Below are positions 1-7,167 of a DNA stretch of 64,000 bases, one piece after another. The position numbers were made by a program, and so were the translations under genes. How positions within the stretch are numbered: position 1 is the first letter of the stretch; each line of letters starts with the position of its first letter. Below the pieces are notes generated by a model that had not been told where the DNA came from, searched no databases, and was given only the letters and a program-made list of their open reading frames with translations. Location: assembly GCA_028289605.1 (NCBI GenBank), contig JANQON010000003.1:62001-126000 (forward strand). The letters run 5' to 3'. The DNA comes from Hyphococcus sp. Its GTDB lineage: Bacteria > Pseudomonadota > Alphaproteobacteria > Caulobacterales > Parvularculaceae.

Positions 1-525
1 GTTTTGATGACGGTGTCTCCCGCAGCGCCGCTGAGGCGGGAGCCGATGCGTTTGATCATCAGCCGGTATCCGCGGGCGACGGCGGGCGCATCGGTCCGCT
101 GCAAAACGCCCGCTTATCTTGACAACATCCTGGCGCGGGAAGAGGCGGCTGCGGCCGGGGCCGATGACGCCCTGATGCTCAACGCTGCGGGACGGGTCGC
201 CTGCGCAACGGCGGCAAATGTGTTCGCGATGTTTCCGGACGGCGCCGTTGCGACGCCGCCGATAGAAGACGGCGCATTGCCGGGAGTCGTGAGGGGCGTT
301 TTGCTGTCCCGGTGCGGAGGGAGCGGCGTAGCGATGGAAACGCGCAGTATTGCGGCTGATGCGTTGAACGGCGTCGAATTGGCGTTGACGAACAGCCTGA
401 TGGGCGTGGCCCGGGCAAGCCTTTCTTCATCTGATGCGGCCCCGTCGAAAATGTTCAAGCGGCTTCAGTCGTGTTATGAACATGCACTGGATGAAGACCT
501 TCGGCGGCGGGCGCGTTCATTGTGA
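1..525 (+). CDS. Class IV (PabC/BCAT-fold) aminotransferase, 3' part, cut by window edge
   Basis: PLP-dependent class IV aminotransferase or aminodeoxychorismate lyase; the reading frame is open to the left edge, so only the C-terminal ~173 residues are present. The block KTPAYLDNILAREEA matches the lysine motif of the fold, whose lysine would form the Schiff base with PLP, followed by the usual ADDALMLN and PGVVRGVLL segments. PabC (4-aminobenzoate formation), branched-chain or D-alanine aminotransferase cannot be separated without the N-terminus. The stop overlaps the GTG of the next gene by 4 nt, so the two are co-translated. Confidence 0.8.
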   Translation, partial: VLMTVSPAAPLRREPMRLIISRYPRATAGASVRCKTPAYLDNILAREEAAAAGADDALMLNAAGRVACATAANVFAMFPDGAVATPPIEDGALPGVVRGVLLSRCGGSGVAMETRSIAADALNGVELALTNSLMGVARASLSSSDAAPSKMFKRLQSCYEHALDEDLRRRARSL

Positions 526-1688
526 AGTCCTTTGTTATTTCAGAAGAGCAGATTGCGCGGGTGCTTGGGGCCTGTTTCGCCGACGAGCTTTCCCGCCGGT
601 TCAACCGGCATTTTGACTTTCTGACGATCGCGTCGTGGGACGGCCAAACGTCATTCGGCGACGACGGACTTGGTCTTGCGGCGGATGAAGTCGCGGTCTG
701 CGCCCGGCGCGGCGCGGCGATATTCGGACTCAGCGAGACTTTTTTTGAATCATCAGCGCCGACGGATTTCCGTGCGGCGGCGAAAGCCATCAGCGACGCT
801 ATTTCCCAGCGACTTGATTATTTCACCTTCAAATCGGCGTCCCGGGATGATCAGAACGCCGAACGGCGTCATCGCGCGGACGAGATTTATCAGGACGCGG
901 CGGCGGCGGCGAACGTCCTTTACGGTCGCCGCCGACTGTTGTCGTTCGTGGCGCCGCACAGCCTGATGGGATTTGAACTCACCATTCTGACGCCTAACCT
1001 GCAGCGGATTGAATCCATCGATGCCCGCGGCATGACCCCGGAGGACCTGTCGTCAACACTGTCCTACGGCGATGTATTGATCGCGACGCCGACGCTGTGG
1101 CGCTATATGATGCGCGAGGACCTTACATCCCCCGACAACACGATGGCGGTTTCATTCGGCGAAGCCATGGCGCCCGATCTCGCGGCCGACATGCGCAAGG
1201 CGGGCTTCGGGGTTTTGCGCGAACTCTATGGGTCCACAGAAACCGGATTGGTGGGCTGGCGGGATGCGCCCACCGAGCCTTTCGTTTTGTTCGATCACTG
1301 GCGACACGAAGACGGCGATCCGATTCGAATTGCGCCGAACGGAGATGAACGGTCCGCGCCGGCTATGGACTTCCTCGAATGGACGGGACCGCGCGCTTTC
1401 CGAATTTCCGGCCGCCGCGACGGCGCTGTTCAGATCGGCGCCGTCAATGTCCAGCCGCAAGACGTTGCGCGCCAGCTGGGCCAGCATCCGGCCGTCAGCG
1501 ACTGCGCGATCCGGGTCGGCGAGCGCGGCGACGGCGTCACCCGCCTGGTCGCGCACATCGTCCTCAGCCCGGGCGCCAAGCCCGATGAAAAAACCGCCCG
1601 AGACATTGACGCCTGGTGCCGCACAAGCCTGCGTCAGCAGGAGCGCCCGCGCATTTTTCATTTTCACGAGAGCTTGCCCGAACCATAA
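522..1688 (+). CDS. Degenerate AMP-ligase (ANL family) resembling aryl-polyene/dialkylresorcinol cluster ligases
   Basis: 388 residues; the GTG start overlaps the aminotransferase stop. The core follows the acyl/aryl-AMP ligase order seen in aryl-polyene and dialkylresorcinol clusters: a GDVLIATPTLW block, the A5-like YGSTETGLVGWR, then a C-terminal subdomain with RISGRRDGAVQIGAVNVQP. Key catalytic parts are missing. At the P-loop position (residues ~102-112), where family members carry TSGSTGxPK, this protein has KSASRDDQNAE, and it stops at HESLPEP just before the stretch that should hold the catalytic A10 lysine. The first ~80 residues faintly recall an acyl-carrier domain (DDGLGL) without a clear serine motif. 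Probably not a normal adenylating enzyme; pseudo-enzyme or decayed gene. Confidence 0.65.
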   Translation: MKSFVISEEQIARVLGACFADELSRRFNRHFDFLTIASWDGQTSFGDDGLGLAADEVAVCARRGAAIFGLSETFFESSAPTDFRAAAKAISDAISQRLDYFTFKSASRDDQNAERRHRADEIYQDAAAAANVLYGRRRLLSFVAPHSLMGFELTILTPNLQRIESIDARGMTPEDLSSTLSYGDVLIATPTLWRYMMREDLTSPDNTMAVSFGEAMAPDLAADMRKAGFGVLRELYGSTETGLVGWRDAPTEPFVLFDHWRHEDGDPIRIAPNGDERSAPAMDFLEWTGPRAFRISGRRDGAVQIGAVNVQPQDVARQLGQHPAVSDCAIRVGERGDGVTRLVAHIVLSPGAKPDEKTARDIDAWCRTSLRQQERPRIFHFHESLPEP

Positions 1689-1690
1689 GA

Positions 1691-1714
1691 AAAAGCGCCG
1701 CTGGCGGCGCTTTT
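1691..1714. terminator. Bidirectional intrinsic terminator
   Basis: Perfect 10-bp stem AAAAGCGCCG / CGGCGCTTTT with loop CTGG. It has A-tracts on the left and T-tracts on the right, so it works on both strands. It lies 2 nt after the ligase stop and between that gene and the convergent gene at 1743-2195. Confidence 0.85.
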
Positions 1715-1742
1715 CTCAGTTACCGGCGAAAACTGTTTTCGC

Positions 1743-2195
1743 TTATTCGTCGTCGGCGGCGGCGGCCGTGGCGGCCTGGCCGAACTTCTGTCCGACCTGT
1801 TCGGTCACTTGACGGAACACGTCCCGGTCGTCGCCGACCGTGATTGTCGCCTCACAATTGGTCATGCAATTGTAGGTCGTGCGCGCGCTTCCCTTGTAAA
1901 AAGTCAAGAGATCCGTCGCATTGGTGCGAACACGGACAACTAGATTTTCGATGGTCTGCCCGTCGGCGTCAAGGATGTATATGTTGGTAACGCCGGGCGT
2001 CTTGCCGAACAGCAAAAGATTGTTGGAGTCTTGCGCGGTGACGTCCGCGATGGCCGGGTTGCCGATGACGATATCTGACGCAGGTCGATCAAGTTTGTAT
2101 GGGCGAACATAGTCCATCGTCAGCCAGATCTGGCCAGCCTGAGCGGTTGACATCAATGCGATGGCGGCTGCGACGGCGGAAATGAGTTGACGCAT
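1743..2195 (-). CDS. Exported orphan secretin N-terminal (pilus-assembly N) domain protein
   Basis: 150 residues with a Sec signal peptide (residues 1-20, ending AQA). The rest is a single pilus-formation N-terminal domain of the type found at the start of CpaC/RcpA secretins. The DRPASDIVIGNPAIADV and GVTNIYILDADG blocks parallel HAASDVLVSQPSVVDAV and GQTNAFFFDAQG in CpaC of this same window. Two cysteines (NCMTNC, residues ~110-115) could form a disulfide. There is no secretin barrel, so it may bind the CpaC ring or act as a periplasmic decoy or plug domain. It is transcribed away from the Tad genes. Confidence 0.75.
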   Translation of the reverse strand: MRQLISAVAAAIALMSTAQAGQIWLTMDYVRPYKLDRPASDIVIGNPAIADVTAQDSNNLLLFGKTPGVTNIYILDADGQTIENLVVRVRTNATDLLTFYKGSARTTYNCMTNCEATITVGDDRDVFRQVTEQVGQKFGQAATAAAADDE

Positions 2196-2365
2196 CAGAA
2201 GAATTCCTTCGTGGATTTGGGAGAAAATCTAGCCTCCATGAGTCAATACGAAGTTAAGGCTATTGGCTGGATTCAATGTTTCCCTTCGCCAATTTAAGCA
2301 ACAAGTTTACTCCGCTTTAAACGGCGATTGCTAAGAGTCGATTCTGAACATTGCGAAAGCGCGCC

Positions 2366-3136
2366 ATGCCTGCAACGCCGATCATTCTTCCTGCGCCGAC
2401 CGCGCAAGATGAAGACCACAATACGAACGAACCGTCGGCGAAAGCGCCCGACACGGCGAAGGCCATCGGCGAAACGAAACCGTTTCTCGGATTATCTGAC
2501 GCGATTATCAATGCGATCGCCGACAATGCGGAAGTCCGGGAATATGCGGCTGGCCAGACCGTTTTTTCCATGGGTCAGTATGACGGGGCTGACGGATTTG
2601 TGGTCGCTTCCGGCACAATGCGCGTTTCCGTCGTGGATGCGGAAACGGGGGCTGTCGTCGTCGACGACATCGCGGGCGGGAGTGCGTTTGCGATCGACCT
2701 GACATTCTGCGGCGAACCGAACGATGTTTTTTCTCGCCTTTCGGTAACCGCGGAAGAAGACCTGAAGCTGATTTCCATCGACGCTGACGCCTTGCGAGAG
2801 CTCGCCGGCCAGCGGCCTTCGCTGATGCGCAATCTGGCGCGGTATTTTGCGGCCGAACTTGGCGCTCGCCGCTTCAGCGCTCTGCGCGCCGAACAGGCGC
2901 CTGAACAACGAATCTTTGCAGAACTCGTGAAGTTTATTCAGCGGGACGGCGTGTCTGGCCAGTGGCGCGTTCCGCGCATGCCAAAGCATCGGGAACTCGC
3001 CGAGCTTGCAGATGTTGATGAAAATGTCGCTGCGGCCGCGATCGCAGAGATAATCCAAGAAGGCATTGCGCGGCGGGACTATCCAGGGCTCGTCATTACA
3101 GATATGGCCCGATTAAATGCGCTGGCGGGAAAATAA
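2366..3136 (+). CDS. Crp/Fnr-family transcriptional regulator with divergent ligand pocket
   Basis: Cyclic-nucleotide-binding-like beta barrel (residues ~50-150: EYAAGQTVFSMGQYDGADGFVVASG), a dimer helix, then a winged-helix DNA-binding domain at the C-terminus (PKHRELAELADVDENVAAAAIAEI). The phosphate-binding cassette normally reading GExxLL...RxA is not visible (GGSAFAIDLTFCGEPND), so cAMP binding is doubtful. The ATG at 2366 is preferred over an in-frame TTG at 2351. It lies directly upstream of the pilin gene in the same direction, so regulation of pilus genes is an inference from position. Confidence 0.75.
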   Translation: MPATPIILPAPTAQDEDHNTNEPSAKAPDTAKAIGETKPFLGLSDAIINAIADNAEVREYAAGQTVFSMGQYDGADGFVVASGTMRVSVVDAETGAVVVDDIAGGSAFAIDLTFCGEPNDVFSRLSVTAEEDLKLISIDADALRELAGQRPSLMRNLARYFAAELGARRFSALRAEQAPEQRIFAELVKFIQRDGVSGQWRVPRMPKHRELAELADVDENVAAAAIAEIIQEGIARRDYPGLVITDMARLNALAGK

Positions 3137-3143
3137 ACGCGCG

Positions 3144-3158
3144 TTAACTATAAAATAA
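3144..3158. promoter_or_regulatory. Near-consensus CtrA half-site pair upstream of pilin
   Basis: TTAA, seven bases, then ATAA: one mismatch to the CtrA consensus TTAA-N7-TTAA, about 125 bp upstream of the pilin ATG. In Caulobacter pilA is CtrA-activated. Here the assignment rests only on this near match and the AT-rich leader. Confidence 0.3.
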
Positions 3159-3282
3159 CGCATACTGAATAAAAATAGTCTTTTTCCTTCATCCTTTCTT
3201 TACAACTCCGGCTCATATTTCGCCCATCTGAAGGGGAAAACTCTTTCAGCGGTGCAAGTAAAGAGTAAGCAGGAGTCGACAA

Positions 3283-3444
3283 ATGAAAGCTCTTATCCAA
3301 CGCTTTAAGGCGGACGAAGATGGTGCTACGGCCATCGAATACGGCCTCATCGCGGCCCTGATCGCTGTTGCGATCATTGCTGCTGTTCGTACGCTCGGTA
3401 CGTCGCTTTCGGGCACGTTCAACAGCGTCAACAACGAACTTTAA
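3283..3444 (+). CDS. pilA: Flp/Fap-type major pilin
   Basis: 53-residue type IVb pilin of the Flp family and main subunit of the Tad pilus. It has a short basic leader ending in glycine 14, then ATAIEYGLIAALIAVAII: the conserved Glu (+5 after the cleavage Gly), the Tyr, and the hydrophobic helix that is processed by prepilin peptidase and packs the fibre core. A strong AGGAG sits 7 nt before the ATG. A 146-bp AT-rich leader upstream and a strong terminator downstream show it is expressed as its own highly transcribed unit. Confidence 0.95.
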   Translation: MKALIQRFKADEDGATAIEYGLIAALIAVAIIAAVRTLGTSLSGTFNSVNNEL

Positions 3445-3480
3445 TTCTACTCTGCATTGCGGTTTCGGCCGCGATCGAAG

Positions 3481-3507
3481 AAAGGAGGCCGTTTGGCCTC
3501 CTTTTTT
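3481..3507 (+). terminator. Intrinsic terminator after pilin
   Basis: Perfect 10-bp stem AAAGGAGGCC / GGCCTCCTTT, loop GTTT, followed by a T-run to 3507. It isolates the abundant pilin transcript from the downstream assembly genes. Confidence 0.92.
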
Positions 3508-3578
3508 CATTTATATCTAACTGAACGTTAAGGCGCGGCGCCTAATGTCCGACAGGTCATTTCGGGAGTCTCGCCTCA

Positions 3579-4091
3579 GTGTCGTTATTTGCGTATCTCG
3601 TTATCGCCGTTTTCCCCGCGTCGCTTCTGATGGCGGCGGCGAACGATATCTACGAATTCAAAATCCCAAACTGGATCTCCATTCTCCTTGTTTGCGCCTA
3701 TCCCGTTGCGGGATTGGCCGTCGGCGCCGCGCCGAACATCATTCTTGAAGGCTTATTGATCGGGGCGGGTTCGCTCGCGTTCGGGTTCGCTTTGTTCGCC
3801 GGCAAAATCGTTGGCGGCGGGGATGCGAAGCTGTTCGCCGCAATTACGCCGTGGATCGGCGCCGTGGCGCTGCCAATGTTCCTGTTTTACACCGCGCTCG
3901 CCGGGCTTGTGGTCGCGATCATCATGGGCGCGTTTCGAAAAGCGCCAATTTTACCGATCTACGCGCGCGCACCGTGGCTCATCGATCTTCATTCGCGAGC
4001 CAAGGATCTTCCCTACGCCGTGGCGCTTGGCGCGGGAGGACTTCTTAGCTTTTCGCAAACGCCTTTCTATCAATTGGTCTTCGGCGGTTAA
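3579..4091 (+). CDS. cpaA: Prepilin peptidase CpaA (A24 family)
   Basis: 170-residue polytopic inner-membrane aspartyl protease that cleaves the Flp pilin and pseudopilin leaders. The two catalytic aspartates are visible: D23 in the NDIYEFKIPNW context and D82 in GGGDAK. It is the short form without the N-terminal zinc/methylase domain of PilD, as usual for CpaA/TadV. The GTG start at 3579 gives the correct N-terminal membrane helix. It is separated from cpaB by a 97-bp gap containing a hairpin. Confidence 0.93.
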   Translation: MSLFAYLVIAVFPASLLMAAANDIYEFKIPNWISILLVCAYPVAGLAVGAAPNIILEGLLIGAGSLAFGFALFAGKIVGGGDAKLFAAITPWIGAVALPMFLFYTALAGLVVAIIMGAFRKAPILPIYARAPWLIDLHSRAKDLPYAVALGAGGLLSFSQTPFYQLVFGG

Positions 4092-4141
4092 CAAGTTGAG
4101 TTAACGTAGTTTTGATAAGTTTCGCAGAGCATGCACAAGGC

Positions 4142-4164
4142 GCGACGCATGAATTGAGCGTCGC
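4142..4164 (+). promoter_or_regulatory. Leader hairpin before cpaB operon
   Basis: Inverted repeat GCGACGC ... GCGTCGC with a 9-nt AT-rich loop, ending 24 nt before the cpaB ATG and not followed by a T-run. It could shape the leader of the long cpaB-tadC transcript or stabilise the processed 5' end. Function is unproven. Confidence 0.35.
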
Positions 4165-4188
4165 ATGTAGAGTAAGGCAGGGCCGATC

Positions 4189-4920
4189 ATGAATGTATCA
4201 CGCTTAGCTATTCTTGGGGTGGCGCTTGTTGCAGGCGTCGGGGCCTTCTTCATCATGATGACGAACCGATCCGATCCGGAACCGGTGCAGATCGTTCAGC
4301 AGGTGAAAGAAGAATCAGTACGGGTACTGATCTCAACAAGAGATATTCAGCGTGGAGAGCGTCTCTCCATTGAAGATACGACATGGATTGCGTGGCCCAA
4401 GAAGGGCATTCAGCCGACATTCATTACTGATGAAATGTCGGACGCGCGCGAAAAGCTGCAGCAGGCGGTGGCGCGGTCATTGATTGTGACGGGCGAACCG
4501 ATCGTCCAGGCGAAGATCATTCATGCCGGCAGTTCCGGGCTGATGGCGGCGATGCTGTCGCCGGGCATGCGGGCGGTCACGCTGCGCATCTCTCCGGAAA
4601 CGTCGTCGGGCGGTTTCATCCTGCCGGGAGACGAAGTCGACTTAATGCACACCGAAGGGTCTACGACGCGGCTCATCTTCGAAAAGGTGCGCGTTCTGGC
4701 AATTAATACGATCTACTCGGAGAATACTGAGTCGCCGTATATCGAAGGCTCGAACATGACGCTTGAGCTGTCGCCGGAAGATGCGGAAGTGTTCCTGACC
4801 GAGCGCTCCAACGGAACATTCAGCGTTGTGCTGCGGTCGATCTTCAAGCCGGAGGGCGATGACGTCAGAGTCGAACGCAAGCGGAATAATGTCAACATCA
4901 TCCGCTACGGGCGATCCTAG
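4189..4920 (+). CDS. cpaB: Flp pilus assembly protein CpaB/RcpC
   Basis: 243 residues: N-terminal membrane anchor (residues 5-25), then a periplasmic SAF-type domain (VRVLISTRDIQRGERLSIEDTTWIAWPKK) and a CpaB C-terminal domain (GMRAVTLRIS...GGFILPGDEVDLM). CpaB works with the outer-membrane secretin CpaC and is required for pilus biogenesis. It is the first gene of a seven-gene run cpaB-tadC with very short gaps (26 nt to cpaC). Confidence 0.93.
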   Translation: MNVSRLAILGVALVAGVGAFFIMMTNRSDPEPVQIVQQVKEESVRVLISTRDIQRGERLSIEDTTWIAWPKKGIQPTFITDEMSDAREKLQQAVARSLIVTGEPIVQAKIIHAGSSGLMAAMLSPGMRAVTLRISPETSSGGFILPGDEVDLMHTEGSTTRLIFEKVRVLAINTIYSENTESPYIEGSNMTLELSPEDAEVFLTERSNGTFSVVLRSIFKPEGDDVRVERKRNNVNIIRYGRS

Positions 4921-4945
4921 GCGCAGCGGCAAACAGGGGTTTCAG

Positions 4946-6439
4946 ATGAGCATCGCAGCAAACCAAATTCTAAAATTCGCCGGGCGTTCGATTGCGGTCG
5001 CCTGCGCGTCCCTGGTCGCGATCGCCGGCATGGCGGTCGAGCCCGCATCTGCGCAACGCGGAAATCAGAAGGTGAGTATTGATTTCGGCGGCGCCAGCGC
5101 CGTTTCCAAGAGCATCATGCTGCCCTTGAACAAGGCCGCCATTGTGGAGCTTCCGCATGCGGCGTCGGATGTTCTGGTTTCTCAACCCTCTGTTGTCGAC
5201 GCGGTTATCCGATCGCCGCGCCGGGTATATCTTCTTGGGTTGGCGACTGGACAGACCAACGCGTTCTTTTTCGACGCTCAGGGCCGGCAGATCCTGAATC
5301 TGGAAATCGTGGTTGAACGCGACATGGACGCCCTGTCGGGACTGTTCAGCCGGGTTATGCCCAATGCACGTATCGAAGTCGACGTGATCAACGACACCGT
5401 CGTGTTGCGCGGCACAGTGCAAACGCCGTCCGAGGCAACGAATGCGCAGGTTCTGGCTGCGCGCTTTGTTGAAGACGAAAACAGGGTCGTCAACATGATC
5501 GCCGTTCGCGAACCGGAACAGGTCATGCTCAAAGTCCGCATCGTAGAGATGCAGCGCCAATTAATGCGACAGCTGGGCGTCTCTACGTCCGGGACGGTGG
5601 AGCTTGACGACTTGGCGTTTGAACTCTCCACCGGGGGCTTCGCCGCCGGCGGCGGGCTTTTCGGCGACCTGGCCAATGTTGACTTGCCCGTTGATCCCAC
5701 GCGCAACAGTCTTGGCAATCTGGATTTTCTTGATGCGGAATTGCGCGCCCTGGAGACGAGCGGCCTTATTCGCGTTCTCGCCGAACCGAACCTGACAGCA
5801 TTGTCTGGCGAATCGGCGAGATTTCTGGCGGGCGGCGAATTTCCCATTCCGGTCGGACAGGATGACGGCGTCATCTCGATCGAATTTAAAGAGTTTGGCG
5901 TCGGTCTCGGCTTTTCTCCGGTCGTGCTTTCGAAGGGACGCATTAATCTCGAAGTCTCAACGGAAGTCAGCGAAGTCACCACTGACAACGCCTTCTTCCT
6001 TCCCGGCGCAACGACTGTTGACGATGCGGGCAACCTGGTCACGACCACGGGCCTTGCTATTCCGGGACTTTCGGTTCGGCGCGCCAACACGACAGTTGAA
6101 ATGCCGAGCGGCGGCAGCCTTGTCATGGCGGGCCTGTTGCAGGAAGACATGCGTCAAAGCATCGACGGCGTGCCCGGTATGAAAGACGTACCGGTGCTGG
6201 GGTCGCTCTTCCGCAGCCGTGAATACCAGAACAGCGAAACTGAACTTGTCATCATTGTTACGCCGTATCTCGTCCAGCCGACGCAGGAAGACAACCTCGT
6301 CACGCCGGATAAAGGATTCGCTCCGGCCAGTGAACTTGAATCGTTGATCATGGGACGGATGATGGCGCGTTACGGCCTTGCCGGGGCTGGCGTGCAGGAA
6401 GCGTCGCTCAAAGGCCCGATGGGCTTCATTCTTGACTGA
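4946..6439 (+). CDS. cpaC: Tad pilus outer-membrane secretin CpaC/RcpA
   Basis: 497 residues from the ATG at 4946, which gives a clean signal peptide (cleavage after ASAQ). An upstream in-frame extension would overlap cpaB by ~95 nt and hide the signal. Order: pilus N-terminal domain (residues ~35-115), BON-like region (~120-180), then the secretin barrel (GGEFPIPV..., the PGLSVRRANTTVEMPSGGSLVMAGLL segment, VPVLGSLFRS, ELVIIVTPYLVQP). It forms the gated outer-membrane channel through which the Flp fibre exits. Confidence 0.95.
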   Translation: MSIAANQILKFAGRSIAVACASLVAIAGMAVEPASAQRGNQKVSIDFGGASAVSKSIMLPLNKAAIVELPHAASDVLVSQPSVVDAVIRSPRRVYLLGLATGQTNAFFFDAQGRQILNLEIVVERDMDALSGLFSRVMPNARIEVDVINDTVVLRGTVQTPSEATNAQVLAARFVEDENRVVNMIAVREPEQVMLKVRIVEMQRQLMRQLGVSTSGTVELDDLAFELSTGGFAAGGGLFGDLANVDLPVDPTRNSLGNLDFLDAELRALETSGLIRVLAEPNLTALSGESARFLAGGEFPIPVGQDDGVISIEFKEFGVGLGFSPVVLSKGRINLEVSTEVSEVTTDNAFFLPGATTVDDAGNLVTTTGLAIPGLSVRRANTTVEMPSGGSLVMAGLLQEDMRQSIDGVPGMKDVPVLGSLFRSREYQNSETELVIIVTPYLVQPTQEDNLVTPDKGFAPASELESLIMGRMMARYGLAGAGVQEASLKGPMGFILD

Positions 6440-6452
6440 GAGGATCAGGTAA

Positions 6453-7124
6453 ATGACCAGTAAGATGTCAAAGGTTGCGATCGTCTCGGCTCTGGCAATT
6501 GCCGTCGCCGGTTGCGGTGCGGGATTTAATAACGCGCAACACGCAATGTCCGTCGCCGAGATGCATCCGATTTCCGTCGACAGCCAGATTGTTACGCTGA
6601 CCATCGACGCGGACCCGACGACGACCGATCTGTCAGACATGGACAAAGCGCGGCTTCGCGCGTTCGCCAACGCTTATCTGACTAACGGTCATGGGCCGCT
6701 GACGATCACGGCGCCCTCAGGCTTTGCGGACGCCGACGGTCATGAGGCCGCCGCTGACATTCGTAAGGCGCTCAATGACGCCGGCGTTCCCTGGGAAACG
6801 CTGGCCGGCGCCACCTATCGAACCGGCGGCGACGCCGGCGATCAGCTCATCGTTTCATATACGCACTATGTGGCGACCGCCAGTGAGTGCGGCATTTGGA
6901 CGGGCGTGGCGGAGCGCGATTATCGCAATCTGCGTTCGCCAAATCACGGTTGCGCCACCCAGAACAACATTGCGGCCATGGTGGCCGATCCGCATGACTT
7001 GATTGCGCCGGCGGCCCTTGCGCCGCGCGATGCAATGGCGACGTCACGCGGGATCGAAGCCTATCGGCTGGGGGAATCCACCGCGTCGGCGGAAGAAAAC
7101 ATCGAAGCGCAAGTCGCCAACTAA
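6453..7124 (+). CDS. cpaD: Tad pilus lipoprotein CpaD
   Basis: 223 residues with a lipobox ending at Cys21 (AVAGC), so lipid-anchored, presumably in the outer membrane as a secretin partner. CpaD-family features include HPISVDSQIVTL near the start, PLTITAPSG, an AGVPWETL block, and CGIWTGVAERDYRN...NHGCATQNNIAAMVADPHDLI, where the two cysteines are typical of the family. It starts 13 nt after cpaC and is part of the same operon. Confidence 0.9.
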   Translation: MTSKMSKVAIVSALAIAVAGCGAGFNNAQHAMSVAEMHPISVDSQIVTLTIDADPTTTDLSDMDKARLRAFANAYLTNGHGPLTITAPSGFADADGHEAAADIRKALNDAGVPWETLAGATYRTGGDAGDQLIVSYTHYVATASECGIWTGVAERDYRNLRSPNHGCATQNNIAAMVADPHDLIAPAALAPRDAMATSRGIEAYRLGESTASAEENIEAQVAN

Positions 7125-7167
7125 ATGCGTAATAGCGACATCGTAGGGGATGCGCGAGGAGACCGGA

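Noticed and set aside
4086..4104. CtrA site between cpaA and cpaB
   Set aside because: The two TTAA are separated by nine bases, not seven, so the consensus spacing is not met.
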